A stretch of DNA of 64,000 nucleotides from Arthrobacter sp. Leaf337 (GCF_001423745.1 NZ_LMPC01000030.1:500-64499); one strand, 5' to 3'; positions 42,391 through 51,633 are shown, counted from the first letter of the stretch. The notes: generated by a model not told the origin, from the letters alone. Program-made: numbers and translations.

Positions 42391-43926
42391 TTAGTTGCGC
42401 ACGACCTCCAGTTCGATGGCCGCCCAGGAAAGAGCGGGCAGGCTCGCGCGGACTTCGCCGCCGGCGGCCTTGACGCCTTCCAGCGGGACGAGGCCCACTG
42501 CACCGGGGTTTGCCTGTGTGTTGGTGATGAACCGGTCGGCACCGTCCGGGATGCGAAGCACGTCGGCCCGGACCACCTGCCGGGCGTCGAAGCCGCGAAG
42601 GACCACTTCGACGTCGGCGGCTTCTTCCAGTCCGCGGTTGGCCAGGAACAGCGCGATGCGGCCGGTTTCCTCGTTCCAAGTGGCACTGACGTCCACGAGG
42701 TCGGCATCGCCGAACTTGGCGTTGCTGTGCTTGTCCGAGTCCACGGCGAGCCGGAGGATCTGACCGTGCGCCAGCTCAGCCATGCGGGCGAAGGGATGGA
42801 AGATGGTCTGCTTCCATGCCGGGCCGTTTTCCTCACTGAGGATGGGGGCGATCACGTTGACCAGCTGCGCCTGGTTGGCGATCTTGACGCGGTCACCGTG
42901 CCGGAGCAGGGAGTTCAGGAAGGTCCCGACGACGACCGCGTCCGTCACGTTGTACTGGTCCTCGATCACACGGGGGTGCTCACGCCAGCCGTGCTTGCCC
43001 ACCTGCTCAGGGCTGTCCGCGTCGCCCGGCCGGGTGTACCAGACGTTCCACTCGTCGAAGGACAGGTTGATGTGCTTCTTGTGCTTGCCCTTGGCCCGGA
43101 CTGCGTCCGCGGTGGCGACCACGGATTCGATGAAGTAGTCCATGTCCACCGCGCTGGCCAGGAAACTGCCGGCGTCGCCGTCGTGCTCCTGGTAGTAGGC
43201 GTGCAGCGAGACATAGTCCACCTGCTCGTAGGTGTGGGTCAGGACCGTCTGCTCCCAGGCGCCGAAGGTGGGCATCCCCGAGTTGGAGCTGCCGCACGCC
43301 ACGAGTTCGATGTCCGGATCCACGAAGCGCATGGCCTTGGCGGCCTCCTGCGCCAGCCGGCCGTATTCCTCGGCGGTCTTGTGCCCGATCTGCCAGGGTC
43401 CGTCCATCTCGTTGCCGAGGCACCACAGCTTGATGTTGAACGGATCCTCGTGGCCGTTCTTGCGGCGCAGGTCGGACAGCCGGGTGCCGGACTGAATATT
43501 GGCGTATTCCACGAGCTCACGGGCTGCGTCGACGCCGCGGGTGCCCAGGTTGACCGCTTCCATGACCTCCACGCCGGCTTCCCGGGACCAGTCCACAAAT
43601 TCGTGCAGGCCGAAGGCGTTCGTTTCCAGCGTGTGCCAGGCGCCGTCAAGCCGGCGCGGCCGCTCCGCCACGGGCCCGACGCCGTCCTCCCAGTTGTAGC
43701 CGGAGACGAAGTTGCCGCCGGGATAGCGGACCACGGTGGCGCCAAGCTCCTTGACGAGGTCCATGACGTCGCGGCGGAAACCGCGCTCATCGGCCCGGGG
43801 ATGCCCCGGTTCGTAGATGCCGGTGTAGACACAGCGGCCCATGTGCTCGACGAAAGATCCGAAGATCCGGCGGGGAACCTCGGCTACGGTGAAGTCGCGG
43901 TCAATGGTGATGCGTGCGCGGGACAT
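42391..43926 (-). CDS. GH51 alpha-L-arabinofuranosidase
   Basis: A 511-residue intracellular enzyme that releases terminal L-arabinofuranose from arabino-oligosaccharides. The start (ARITIDRDFTVAEVPRRIFG, FVEHMGRCVYTGIYEP) is typical of GH51. The acid/base Glu lies in KLWCLGNEMDGPWQIG near residue 172, and the nucleophile Glu in HINLSFDEWNVWY near residue 290. No signal peptide is present, so oligosaccharides must be imported first, which fits the ABC permease genes upstream. ATG at 43926 follows AGGAGC by 4 bases. Confidence 0.95.
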   Translation of the reverse strand: MSRARITIDRDFTVAEVPRRIFGSFVEHMGRCVYTGIYEPGHPRADERGFRRDVMDLVKELGATVVRYPGGNFVSGYNWEDGVGPVAERPRRLDGAWHTLETNAFGLHEFVDWSREAGVEVMEAVNLGTRGVDAARELVEYANIQSGTRLSDLRRKNGHEDPFNIKLWCLGNEMDGPWQIGHKTAEEYGRLAQEAAKAMRFVDPDIELVACGSSNSGMPTFGAWEQTVLTHTYEQVDYVSLHAYYQEHDGDAGSFLASAVDMDYFIESVVATADAVRAKGKHKKHINLSFDEWNVWYTRPGDADSPEQVGKHGWREHPRVIEDQYNVTDAVVVGTFLNSLLRHGDRVKIANQAQLVNVIAPILSEENGPAWKQTIFHPFARMAELAHGQILRLAVDSDKHSNAKFGDADLVDVSATWNEETGRIALFLANRGLEEAADVEVVLRGFDARQVVRADVLRIPDGADRFITNTQANPGAVGLVPLEGVKAAGGEVRASLPALSWAAIELEVVRN

Positions 43927-43981
43927 TTTGCTCCTGTCCTGGTTTTGGCTTGGGTTGGATGGTGCGGGGTGTCGGGATGGC

Positions 43982-44881
43982 TTAGGTGCCGGCCAGGCCG
44001 GTGGTGGCCACGCCCCTGATGATCTGGCGCTGGAAAAAGAGGAAGACGACGATGAGCGGCAGTGCGGCCAGCAGCGCGGACGCCATGTTCTGGGCGTACT
44101 GGATGCCGTAGGCGCTCTTGATGGTCTGCAGGCCCACCGGCAGGGTGAGCAGTGAGCTCTCGTTGGTGGCGATGAACGGCCACAGGAAGTTGTTCCAGGC
44201 CCCGATGAACACGAAGATCGCGACGGCGGCCAGGATGGGCCGGGACAGCGGCAGCACGATCGTGGTGAAGATCCGCAGCCGTCCGGCACCGTCCATCAGC
44301 GCGGCTTCCTCGAGTTCACGCGGGATCTGGTCAAAGAATTTCTTGAGCACGAACACCATGGGCGAGTGGATCACCTGCGGGAGGATCAGCGCCCAGTAGG
44401 TGTCGATCAGGTTCAGGGACTGCATCTGCTGGAACAGCGGGATGATCAGCACCGGCGGCGGGATGATGATGGAGGCCACGATCACGCCCATCAGCATCCT
44501 CTTCCCGCGGAAATCGATCCGCGAAATCGCGTAGGCGACGGAGGCTGAAATCACCAGCGTGATGGCAGTGATGGCCGCTGACGTGAACAGCGAATTGAGC
44601 GTCCAGGTGGGAATATTGCCGCTCTGCAGCACTTTGGCAAAGGCATCGAGGGTAAAGCCCGACGCTGGAATCCAGCTGATGGGGGTGGACGCGGCGTCGG
44701 TTTCGCTCTTCAGCGCGGTGACAGTGGCCCAGGCAAAGGGCACCAGCCACGCAACAGCGAGGACAGACACGACGACGGTGGCAAGGACGCGGGACAGCGG
44801 GGTCTTCGCACGCCGGTTGGTCACGGTTTCGGCATGGCCCTTGGGCTGGAGCGCGGGTTTGGAAAGTGTGGTGGTGGCCAT
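43982..44881 (-). CDS. Carbohydrate ABC transporter permease (MalG/AraQ-like)
   Basis: A 299-residue permease with six membrane segments. The coupling EAA loop reads RELEEAALMDGAGRLRIFTTIVLPLSRP, which contacts the ATPase. A 25-residue basic N-terminal tail precedes the first helix. It forms the channel with the permease upstream (2-bp gap). The system lacks its own ATPase gene here and probably uses a shared MsmK-type ATPase, as CUT1 sugar importers of Gram-positives often do. Confidence 0.93.
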   Translation of the reverse strand: MATTTLSKPALQPKGHAETVTNRRAKTPLSRVLATVVVSVLAVAWLVPFAWATVTALKSETDAASTPISWIPASGFTLDAFAKVLQSGNIPTWTLNSLFTSAAITAITLVISASVAYAISRIDFRGKRMLMGVIVASIIIPPPVLIIPLFQQMQSLNLIDTYWALILPQVIHSPMVFVLKKFFDQIPRELEEAALMDGAGRLRIFTTIVLPLSRPILAAVAIFVFIGAWNNFLWPFIATNESSLLTLPVGLQTIKSAYGIQYAQNMASALLAALPLIVVFLFFQRQIIRGVATTGLAGT

Positions 44882-44883
44882 GG

Positions 44884-45828
44884 CTAGGCGCTCCTTTTCC
44901 GTGTGATGAAGACCTGCGCCAGCGCGATGACCAGGATCAGGCCGAAGAAGATGTAGGAAATGGCTGCGGAGTAGCCCAGCCGGTAGCCCGTGAAACCGGC
45001 CTCGAAGATGTACTGCACGATGGAACGCGTCGCTCCGCCCGGTCCGCCTTCGGTCATCTGGTAAATCTGGTCGAAGACCTTCAAGGACGCGAGGATCTGC
45101 AGGATCACGATCATCACTGTGGTGGGGCCGAGCTGGGGAAGGCTGATGGAGAAGAACTGGCGCCAGCCTCCGGCGCCGTCGAGCGAGGCGGCTTCATAGT
45201 GCTGCTGCGGGATGTTCTGCAGCGCGGCCAGGTAGAGGAGGAAGTTGAAGCCGACGGTCCACCACACTGTGGCGATCACCACGGCCCACATCGCCACCGC
45301 GGGATCGTTCAGCCACGCCACCGGCGGGATGCCGAGATTTGCGAGCATGTCGTTGAACAGCCCGAGCTCCGGGTTGTACATCCAGGCAAAGAACAGCGAG
45401 ACCACGGTGGAGGCGAGCAGGAACGGGGAGAAGAAGGAGAGCCGCCACAGCCACTGCGCGGGAAGGCCCATATTGACCAGTGCTGCCAGCGCCAGGGCGA
45501 TGACCACCAGCGGCACGGTGCTGATCAGCGTGAAGTACAGCGTGTTCCCCAGCGATCGCCACATGTCCGAGTCGGCGAACGCCTCGCTGTAGTTGGCCAG
45601 GCCGATGAACCCGCTATTGGCGCCCGTGAGGGACTTTCCGGTCAGGCTCATGACTGCCCCGGAAATCATGGGCCAGACCAGGAACATCAGGAAGAAGGCC
45701 AGGAACGGGGCGGAGAAGGCCCAGCCGTGGATGTCGTCGCGCCGGGAGCGCAGCGATTTCGCCACGGGCGCTGGTTTTGCTGCGGGCGCTGATTTTGCTG
45801 CGGGCGCTGTGGTGCGGGCAGTGCTCAT
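44884..45828 (-). CDS. Sugar ABC transporter permease (MalF/AraP-like)
   Basis: A 314-residue permease with six membrane segments. The EAA loop is QQHYEAASLDGAGGWRQFFSIS followed by LPQLGP. The N-terminal tail contains an AAKSAPAAKPAPVAKS low-complexity repeat. It pairs with the downstream permease, and the solute-binding protein gene is 79 bases upstream. Ligand identity as arabino-oligosaccharide is inferred from the GH51 gene in the same operon. Confidence 0.93.
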   Translation of the reverse strand: MSTARTTAPAAKSAPAAKPAPVAKSLRSRRDDIHGWAFSAPFLAFFLMFLVWPMISGAVMSLTGKSLTGANSGFIGLANYSEAFADSDMWRSLGNTLYFTLISTVPLVVIALALAALVNMGLPAQWLWRLSFFSPFLLASTVVSLFFAWMYNPELGLFNDMLANLGIPPVAWLNDPAVAMWAVVIATVWWTVGFNFLLYLAALQNIPQQHYEAASLDGAGGWRQFFSISLPQLGPTTVMIVILQILASLKVFDQIYQMTEGGPGGATRSIVQYIFEAGFTGYRLGYSAAISYIFFGLILVIALAQVFITRKRSA

Positions 45829-45907
45829 GAGGACTCCTTTGTCACGGACTTTGCCACGGGCGGGTCAATGTTCAGGCGGGATTCGGCGGCCATGCCGGAT
45901 GCCGTGC

Positions 45908-47239
45908 TCACACCGGGTTCGGCATCGCAAGGACAGTGTTGATGCGCTTCATAAAGGCATCCCAGCCGTCCGCGGCCTTGTCCCGTCCGAGGAACACGTT
46001 CTGGACGTTCTCGGCGAAGTAGCCTTGGAAATCGGATCCCGAACCGGTGAACCAGGCCACGGGATCGTAGTTGATGATGTCCGCCGCCTGGGCATAGTCC
46101 GCCTGCGGCTTCAGTGCCGCGTATTCCTTGGACTTCACCACCGGCTGGTAGGCCGGGATGTGTCCGGCTTCGGCCCAGCTCAGGGAACCCTTGAGCATCG
46201 ACGCCACGAACTGGTAGACGCCGCGGCGCTTGGCTTCGTCCAGCCGGGCCTGGTGCGGCAGCACGAACGAGTGCGAGTCGGCGAAGGCTGCCGGCGTTCC
46301 AAAGAGGGTCGGGATGGTGCTGGCACCGAACGGAACACCTGCTGTCTTCATGGTGGGCAGCTCCCACACGCCGGTAAAAAGCAGCCCCGACCCCGAGCCG
46401 GCGAACTCCGCGATGGCAGTCCCGCCGTCGCCGCTCTTCGTGGAGATGGTGTTATCCAGCAGAGACGTGATGAACTCCAGGCAGTCGATGGCCACGTCCC
46501 GCTCCACCTGGGCGGGTTTGCCCGGCTCCAGCACGAAGTCCGCGCCATGTTGGCGGTAGAGCGTGTAGAACAGCCGCCACATCTGCGCGCCGTCGCCCAG
46601 GTATCCGTAGGAGAGCCCGTGTTTGCCGGTGACGCGCTGCAGTTCACGGCTTACCTCCAGGAACTGCGACGGCGAGGAGATCTCAGCCAGCCGGCCGTCC
46701 TTCCCCAGGACGCCGGCCTTGTCCGCCACTTCGGTGTTGTAGAGCATCACGAACGGGTGTGAGTCCAGTGCCAGCGAAAATACCTTGCCGTTGAACTGGC
46801 TCTTCTCCCAGATCCTGGGGCCGAAGTCCTCCGGACGCACGCCGAACTCCGCCAGCAGGTCCAGGTCCCAGGCATCCAGCAGTCCGCCAGGAGCGTAGCC
46901 CGGCACCCTGGCGGCATGCATCACGGCCACCTCCGGGGGCCGGCCGCCGGCGGAGGCCATGGCCAGCTTGGTGTAATACGGCGCACCCCATGCCAGCACG
47001 GTGGGCTTGACCCTGAAGTCTGCGTGGTCCGTATTGACCTTGTCGATCATGGCCATCATCTTGATGCCGTCTCCGCCGGAGAGCAGGTGCCAGAAGCGGA
47101 TGTCGTTGGCCGCCGCCTGGGCCGCGCCCCCGCAGCCCGTCAGGCTCGCTCCGAGGGTAAGGCTGCCTGCGAGCACCCCGCCCCCGAGCAGCAATTGCCT
47201 GCGGGTCATTTGCATCGGGCGTGAATCAACTTGCTTCAC
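45908..47239 (-). CDS. Extracellular sugar-binding lipoprotein of the arabinoside importer
   Basis: A solute-binding protein of about 443 residues. It has a Tat-type signal (TRRQLLLGGGVLAGSLTLGA) ending in a lipobox with Cys (SLTGCGG), then the mature start NDIRFWHLLSGGDGIKM that is typical of CUT1 sugar-binding proteins. GTG at 47239 follows AAAGGAG by 5 bases; GTG at 47245 would overlap that site. It delivers sugars to the two permeases downstream. A LacI-type operator and a probable promoter lie upstream. Confidence 0.92.
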   Translation of the reverse strand: MKQVDSRPMQMTRRQLLLGGGVLAGSLTLGASLTGCGGAAQAAANDIRFWHLLSGGDGIKMMAMIDKVNTDHADFRVKPTVLAWGAPYYTKLAMASAGGRPPEVAVMHAARVPGYAPGGLLDAWDLDLLAEFGVRPEDFGPRIWEKSQFNGKVFSLALDSHPFVMLYNTEVADKAGVLGKDGRLAEISSPSQFLEVSRELQRVTGKHGLSYGYLGDGAQMWRLFYTLYRQHGADFVLEPGKPAQVERDVAIDCLEFITSLLDNTISTKSGDGGTAIAEFAGSGSGLLFTGVWELPTMKTAGVPFGASTIPTLFGTPAAFADSHSFVLPHQARLDEAKRRGVYQFVASMLKGSLSWAEAGHIPAYQPVVKSKEYAALKPQADYAQAADIINYDPVAWFTGSGSDFQGYFAENVQNVFLGRDKAADGWDAFMKRINTVLAMPNPV

Positions 47240-47336
47240 CGTCACTCCTTTGGACGTAGCCGTTGGTAAAAATCGCCGACTGTCCGGCTGCTGCGGCCCT
47301 TAGGGGCGGGCCGGACAACTGTGGGCTGAAACACAC

Positions 47337-47366
47337 TTTATATCGTTGTAAATTGAGATACAAGAA
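47337..47366 (-). promoter_or_regulatory. Candidate promoter of the arabinoside operon
   Basis: On the minus strand TTCTTG (47361-47366) and TATAAA (47337-47342) are separated by 18 bases. The -10 box is near-consensus. A GC-rich hairpin (arms TGTCCGGC at 47281-47288 and 47310-47317) lies in the 5' leader. Confidence 0.5.
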
Positions 47367-47370
47367 AAAC

Positions 47371-47386
47371 TTGTTAGCGCTCACAA
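47371..47386. promoter_or_regulatory. LacI-type operator
   Basis: TTGTTAGCGCTCACAA is a 16-bp palindrome with a single mismatch and the central AGCGCT typical of LacI/GalR-family sites. It sits just upstream of the -35 box. No lacI-type gene is near, so the repressor must be encoded elsewhere. Confidence 0.7.
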
Positions 47387-47426
47387 AGTGGGAGTTGCCA
47401 CTCTGCTCCTATCGGGGCTGCGGCAG

Positions 47427-48170
47427 TCATTCGAGTCCGGCTACACCGGCCAGAACCTGCAGATGGTGCTCGAATAATGCGTCTTTCGCCACAAAGGTAC
47501 CTTCCCCGTACTGGCCAAAAATTTCGAAGCTGATGGCACCGAAGAGCGAAGTCCAGACCAGCGCACCGCGCGCCAGCAGCCCGTCCGGAATAGCCAGCCC
47601 GAGCTCTTCCCGGATCGCCGCCAGGTCGCCCGCCAACAGCGGCGGCACCGCGGGCGCAGGCGCCCCGGCCGCCGGCACCGGCTCGGCGCGCAAGGCGCCC
47701 GCCCGCCAGGCGGCGTCGACAATGGCGGTCAGGCTGCGGATCACCCTGGTCCCGGGTCCGATGGTCCGCTCCGCCGGAGCCCGGTACCCGGGCACCGGAC
47801 TGCCGAACAGCAGTGCATAACGGGCGGGCTCACGGACGGCCCAGCCGCGGACGGCGCGCCCCAGCGCCTGGAACCGCCCGGCAAAATCCGTTTCGGCCAC
47901 GCGGGCGACGGCGGCCTCCACCTCGTCGCCCAGCTCGCTGTAAGCGTCGATCAGCAGCAGGGTGAGGAGTTCGTCCCGGTTCTGCACGTACCGGTAGACG
48001 GCCGAGGACACCACGCCGAGGTCCCGGGCGACCGCCCGCAGCGACAGGGCCGCCGCACCATGGACGGCCAGGTGTTCCCGGCCCAGCCGGACGATATCGG
48101 CGGTGGTCTGCGCCCGGGCACGCTCCCGCGGCGTACGCGGCGCAGGGATGGAGTCGTTGATGGCTGGCAT
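47427..48170 (-). CDS. TetR-family regulator with WHG-type C-terminal domain
   Basis: A 247-residue repressor. The HTH is in ALSLRAVARDLGVVSSAVYRYVQNRDELL near residues 40-68; the C-terminal ligand domain (RFQALGRAVRGWAVREPARYALLFGSPVPGY is the core, read in parts) matches the WHG/TetR_C_13 class. It is divergent from the epimerase gene, and two related palindromes are in the gap between them. The ligand is unknown. Confidence 0.9.
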   Translation of the reverse strand: MPAINDSIPAPRTPRERARAQTTADIVRLGREHLAVHGAAALSLRAVARDLGVVSSAVYRYVQNRDELLTLLLIDAYSELGDEVEAAVARVAETDFAGRFQALGRAVRGWAVREPARYALLFGSPVPGYRAPAERTIGPGTRVIRSLTAIVDAAWRAGALRAEPVPAAGAPAPAVPPLLAGDLAAIREELGLAIPDGLLARGALVWTSLFGAISFEIFGQYGEGTFVAKDALFEHHLQVLAGVAGLE

Positions 48171-48210
48171 GCCTCCAGCATTCCACGCTTTAGAGCACTG
48201 TCAACAATTG

Positions 48211-48223
48211 AGAGCAGTGCTCT
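48211..48223. promoter_or_regulatory. Candidate TetR operator 1
   Basis: AGAGCAGTGCTCT is a perfect odd-centred palindrome adjoining TTGACT (48223-48228), a likely -35 box of the epimerase gene. A further AGAGCACTG half at 48192-48200 pairs with the right half of this site. Confidence 0.7.
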
Positions 48224-48258
48224 TGACTTTGGGCGCCCTGCCGAGCATCCTTATTTCG

Positions 48259-48271
48259 AGAGCGGCGCTCT
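48259..48271. promoter_or_regulatory. Candidate TetR operator 2
   Basis: AGAGCGGCGCTCT is a second copy of the operator pattern (AGAGC-NNN-GCTCT), with one extra matching base pair on each side. It is 48 bp from the first copy and lies just past the presumed -10 region. Confidence 0.7.
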
Positions 48272-48315
48272 CAAGATTCCAGAGCAGACTGAAGATCCCG
48301 AGGAAAGAGAATCCA

Positions 48316-49245
48316 ATGCCCGAACTTTATGTGGTCACCGGCGCCGGCCCGGTGGGCTGGACCGTGGCCGAGCAGCTTGCGGGCCAGGGCAAGCGCGTGC
48401 GGGTACTGACCCGTTCCGGCAGCGGCCCGGACCACGCCCTCATCGAGAGGATGTCTGTAGACGTCGCCAATCCAGCATTACTGGAGGAAGCGTTCGCCGG
48501 AGCGGCCGCTGTTTTCCATTGCATCCACGGCTCCGCCTACGCTGCGGACGCATGGCGGCGGGAGCTCCCCAGGGCAGAGGAAGCTGTGTTGGCGGCGGCC
48601 GGCGAGGCGGGCGCCGTCGTCGTATTTCCAGAAAGCCTGTACTCCTACAGCAGGCCGGACGCTGTGATGGCGGAGGACAGCCCCCGCGAGGCGCAGGGCG
48701 GAAAGCGCGGTGTCCGTACAGCGCTGCTGAAGGCGCGGGCGGCCTCCCCCACGAATACCGTCAGCGTGGTGGCGGGCGATTTCTTCGGCCCGCGCGTTCG
48801 GAACTCCCACGCCGGCGAGCGCATCGTGCCGGCGGTGCTGGCCGGAAAGCGGCTACTGGTGATCGGCAGCGCGGACCAGCCGCATTCCTTCACGTACGTG
48901 CCGGACCTTGCCGCTGCAATGATCCGCGCCGCGCAGACGCCGGCTTTGTGGAACCGGGTGTGGCACGCGCCCACGGGCCCGGCGGTCACCCAGCGCCGGC
49001 TTGCGGCGGCCTTCGCGGAAGCCGGCGGAGTGCCCGCTCCCAAAATGGGCGCAGTGCCGGGCTGGGCCCTCCGGGCCATGGGATTGTTCTCCGGCGGCAC
49101 CCGTGAGCTGGCTGAGATGCTGTACCAGTTCGAGCGGCCGTTCGTGATGGATTCGCACGCCAGCGAGGACGCCCTGGGCCTGCATCCGACTCCGCTGCCG
49201 GAAGCCGCAGCAGCCACTGTGGCGTGGTGGCGGGCGCAGGGCTGA
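48316..49245 (+). CDS. NAD-dependent epimerase/dehydratase-family (NmrA/SDR-like) protein
   Basis: A 309-residue extended SDR protein. The dinucleotide motif is VVTGAGPVGWTVAEQL near residue 6. A VAGDFFGPRVRNSHAGER segment and DQPHSFTYVPDLAAAM match atypical or extended SDRs that act on nucleotide sugars or quinones. The catalytic Tyr-x-x-x-Lys is not obvious; YSYSRPD lies at the expected place but lacks Lys, so it may be a sensor or a non-classical enzyme. ATG at 48316 follows AGGAAAG. It is probably repressed by the divergent TetR. Confidence 0.82.
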   Translation: MPELYVVTGAGPVGWTVAEQLAGQGKRVRVLTRSGSGPDHALIERMSVDVANPALLEEAFAGAAAVFHCIHGSAYAADAWRRELPRAEEAVLAAAGEAGAVVVFPESLYSYSRPDAVMAEDSPREAQGGKRGVRTALLKARAASPTNTVSVVAGDFFGPRVRNSHAGERIVPAVLAGKRLLVIGSADQPHSFTYVPDLAAAMIRAAQTPALWNRVWHAPTGPAVTQRRLAAAFAEAGGVPAPKMGAVPGWALRAMGLFSGGTRELAEMLYQFERPFVMDSHASEDALGLHPTPLPEAAAATVAWWRAQG

Positions 49246-49287
49246 GCCGTTGGACGTCACGCAGAGCAGGCTTTTGGCCAACCACGA

Positions 49288-49321
49288 AGGGTGCGGCCGC
49301 GTAAATTCACGGCCGCACCCT
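49288..49321. terminator. Perfect 12-bp stem-loop between convergent genes
   Basis: AGGGTGCGGCCG (49288-49299) pairs exactly with 49310-49321 around a 10-base loop. It lies between the ends of the epimerase and the MMPL transporter genes and can serve both strands, although no T-run follows. Confidence 0.7.
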
Positions 49322-49366
49322 GGATGGAGTCCTAAAAATGCGCGTGGCGTGACGCCGCCACTGCGC

Positions 49367-51583
49367 CTAACTGCGCGCGGCGCCCTCCAGGTCCGTTTCC
49401 AGGCTGCCCTTGGCATCACGTGCGCCGCCGGATGCCCGCCCGTCGTCGTCCAGCCGCCCCAGCTTGCTGGGCCACCAGATCCGTCCGCCCAGATCGTAGG
49501 CAAGCGCCGGGACCAGCAGCGAGCGGACCAGCACCGTGTCCAGCAGGACCCCGAAGGCCACGATGAAGGCGAGCTGGACCAGGAACATGATGGGGATGAC
49601 GCCCAGCGCCGCGAAGGTTGCGGCGAGGACCACACCCGCGGACGTAATGACGCCGCCGGTCACACCGAGTCCCCGCAGGATCCCGGGCCTGGTGCCGTGC
49701 TTGAGGGACTCCTCCCGGACCCTGCTCATCAGGAAGATGTTGTAGTCCACGCCCAGTGCCACCAGGAAAACGAAGCCGAACAGCGGAACCGTGGCATCGG
49801 CCCCCGGGAACCCGAAGATGTTGTTGAACACCAGGGCTGAAACTCCCATGGCGGCGCCGTAGGAAAGAACCACTGAGGCCACGAGCAGAACCGGAGCCAG
49901 CACGGAGCGCAGCAGCAGAATGAGGATCAGCAGGATGACGGCGAGGACCACAGGGATGATGACGATCAGGTCGCGCTGGGCCGTGGTATTGGTGTCCAGC
50001 GCAGTGGCCGTGACACCGCCCACCAGCGCGCCGTCGTCGATCTTCTTCAGATCCTCGCGGAGCTTCACCACGACGTTCTCGGCGTCGCTGGAGTCCGCCG
50101 CGTAGTTCAGGGTGGCGTTGATCAGAACCTTCCCCTCGCGGACATCAGGTGCGCTTGGTGCACCCGGGGCCCCTGTGATCGGCACGCTCCCCTCCGCCAG
50201 GAGGTAGGCATCGCCGACGCCGTCGGTCGCTTTGGTCTTGTCCAGCACCTCCTGCGCCTTCGCTTCGTCGGCGACGATCACCGCGGGGCTGCCGGAGCCG
50301 GCATCGAAATGGCGCGCCAGGGCGTCCTGGCCGTCCACCGCGTTGGAGGCGGTGAGGATGACGTCCGTCTGCGGCACTCCGTTGGCCTTCAGCTGAAGGA
50401 TGCCCGCGGAAGCCGCCAGGAGCAGGAGCACCGACGCGACCCAGACGGCACGGGGCCGGCGGGAAACGAGGGAGCCTGTGGCCCGCCACAGGCCCTTCTG
50501 GCCTTCGAGGCCGGTGACCAGTTCCGGTTCGCGCTCGGTCTCGGGAATCAGCTTGGGACGGAACGGCCAGAAGGCGGCGCGGCCCAGCAGGGCCATCAGG
50601 GCCGGGAGCAGGGTGAGGGCTGCAAAAAGCGAGCACAGGATACCGGCGGCGGCCACCGGACCTAGCGCCTTGTTGGAGTTGAGGTCGGAAAAGAGCAGGC
50701 ACAGCAGGGCGATGATCACCGTGGCACCCGAGGCCAGGATGGGTTCAAAGGAGGCTTTCCAGGCCGTCAGGACGGCGGAAGTGCGGTTGGTGGTGTGGGT
50801 CAGCGCTTCGCGGAACCTGGCCACATAGAGCAGGGCATAGTCCGTCGCGGCACCGATCACCAGGATGGAGAGGATGCCCTGGCTTTGGCCGCTGAGCTGG
50901 ATCCAGCCAAGCTTGGCCATGCCGAACACCAGCAGGATGGCCGCACACAGCGCGAACACCGAGGTGAAAAGCACTGCGATGGGAAGGAGCAACGAGCGGT
51001 ACACAATCAGCAGGATGATGAACACGGCGGCGAGTGCCACCAGCAGCAGGATGCCGTCGATGCCCGCGAAGGCGCTCACCAGGTCAGCCGTGAGTCCGGC
51101 GGGGCCCGTGACGAATGTCTGCATTCCGTCCGGGGCTGACTCCTGAACTTCCTGGCGGAGCTCCTGGACGATTTCCTTGACCTCCCCCGACGAGGATATG
51201 GGCACTACGAACTGGACCGCGCTGCCGTCCTCCGACGGGATGGGACCGATAACCGCGCTGCCTGCCTGCAGTTCCGCGAGCTTGTCCTTGAGGGCGGCGG
51301 CCTCGCCCAGTTGCGCAGGAGTGAAGGCGGACTCGCTTTCGACGACGATGACGGCCGGTATCTCGTCAGAGTCCCTGAACTTTGCCTGCCAGTCCTGCGC
51401 TTCGGTGGCCTCGGCGCCGGCAGGCAGGAAGGACGCCTGGTTATTGGAGGACACTTCGTCGAGGCGGCCGAAAGTGGGTCCGCCGACGCCGGCGATGGCC
51501 AGCCAGGTGATGACGAGCAGGACGGGGATCAGCCAGCGGAGCCAGAACGGGACGTGCGCGGTGCCGGGATGCCTCTGTTTCAT
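49367..51583 (-). CDS. MMPL/RND-family membrane transporter
   Basis: A 738-residue exporter with about 12 membrane segments in two halves. After the first helix (FWLRWLIPVLLVITWLAIAG) comes a large outside domain. The first helix bundle carries GAATDYALLYVARFREAL and the second GVDYNIFLMSRVREESLKHG, both with the Asp-Tyr proton-relay pair of MMPL proteins. Such pumps export lipids or drugs by proton motive force. ATG at 51583 follows AAGGA. It is divergent from a MarR regulator and probably controlled by it. Confidence 0.92.
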   Translation of the reverse strand: MKQRHPGTAHVPFWLRWLIPVLLVITWLAIAGVGGPTFGRLDEVSSNNQASFLPAGAEATEAQDWQAKFRDSDEIPAVIVVESESAFTPAQLGEAAALKDKLAELQAGSAVIGPIPSEDGSAVQFVVPISSSGEVKEIVQELRQEVQESAPDGMQTFVTGPAGLTADLVSAFAGIDGILLLVALAAVFIILLIVYRSLLLPIAVLFTSVFALCAAILLVFGMAKLGWIQLSGQSQGILSILVIGAATDYALLYVARFREALTHTTNRTSAVLTAWKASFEPILASGATVIIALLCLLFSDLNSNKALGPVAAAGILCSLFAALTLLPALMALLGRAAFWPFRPKLIPETEREPELVTGLEGQKGLWRATGSLVSRRPRAVWVASVLLLLAASAGILQLKANGVPQTDVILTASNAVDGQDALARHFDAGSGSPAVIVADEAKAQEVLDKTKATDGVGDAYLLAEGSVPITGAPGAPSAPDVREGKVLINATLNYAADSSDAENVVVKLREDLKKIDDGALVGGVTATALDTNTTAQRDLIVIIPVVLAVILLILILLLRSVLAPVLLVASVVLSYGAAMGVSALVFNNIFGFPGADATVPLFGFVFLVALGVDYNIFLMSRVREESLKHGTRPGILRGLGVTGGVITSAGVVLAATFAALGVIPIMFLVQLAFIVAFGVLLDTVLVRSLLVPALAYDLGGRIWWPSKLGRLDDDGRASGGARDAKGSLETDLEGAARS

Positions 51584-51633
51584 GTGTCCTTCTGGGGGTG
51601 AGTCGGAGGAGTAGAATTTACTCCATAGTAGAC

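Noticed and set aside
42391..44289. Extended 632-codon version of the arabinofuranosidase
   Set aside because: The extra N-terminal part is the permease gene read in another frame. ATG at 43926 has a good ribosome-binding site and the family start.
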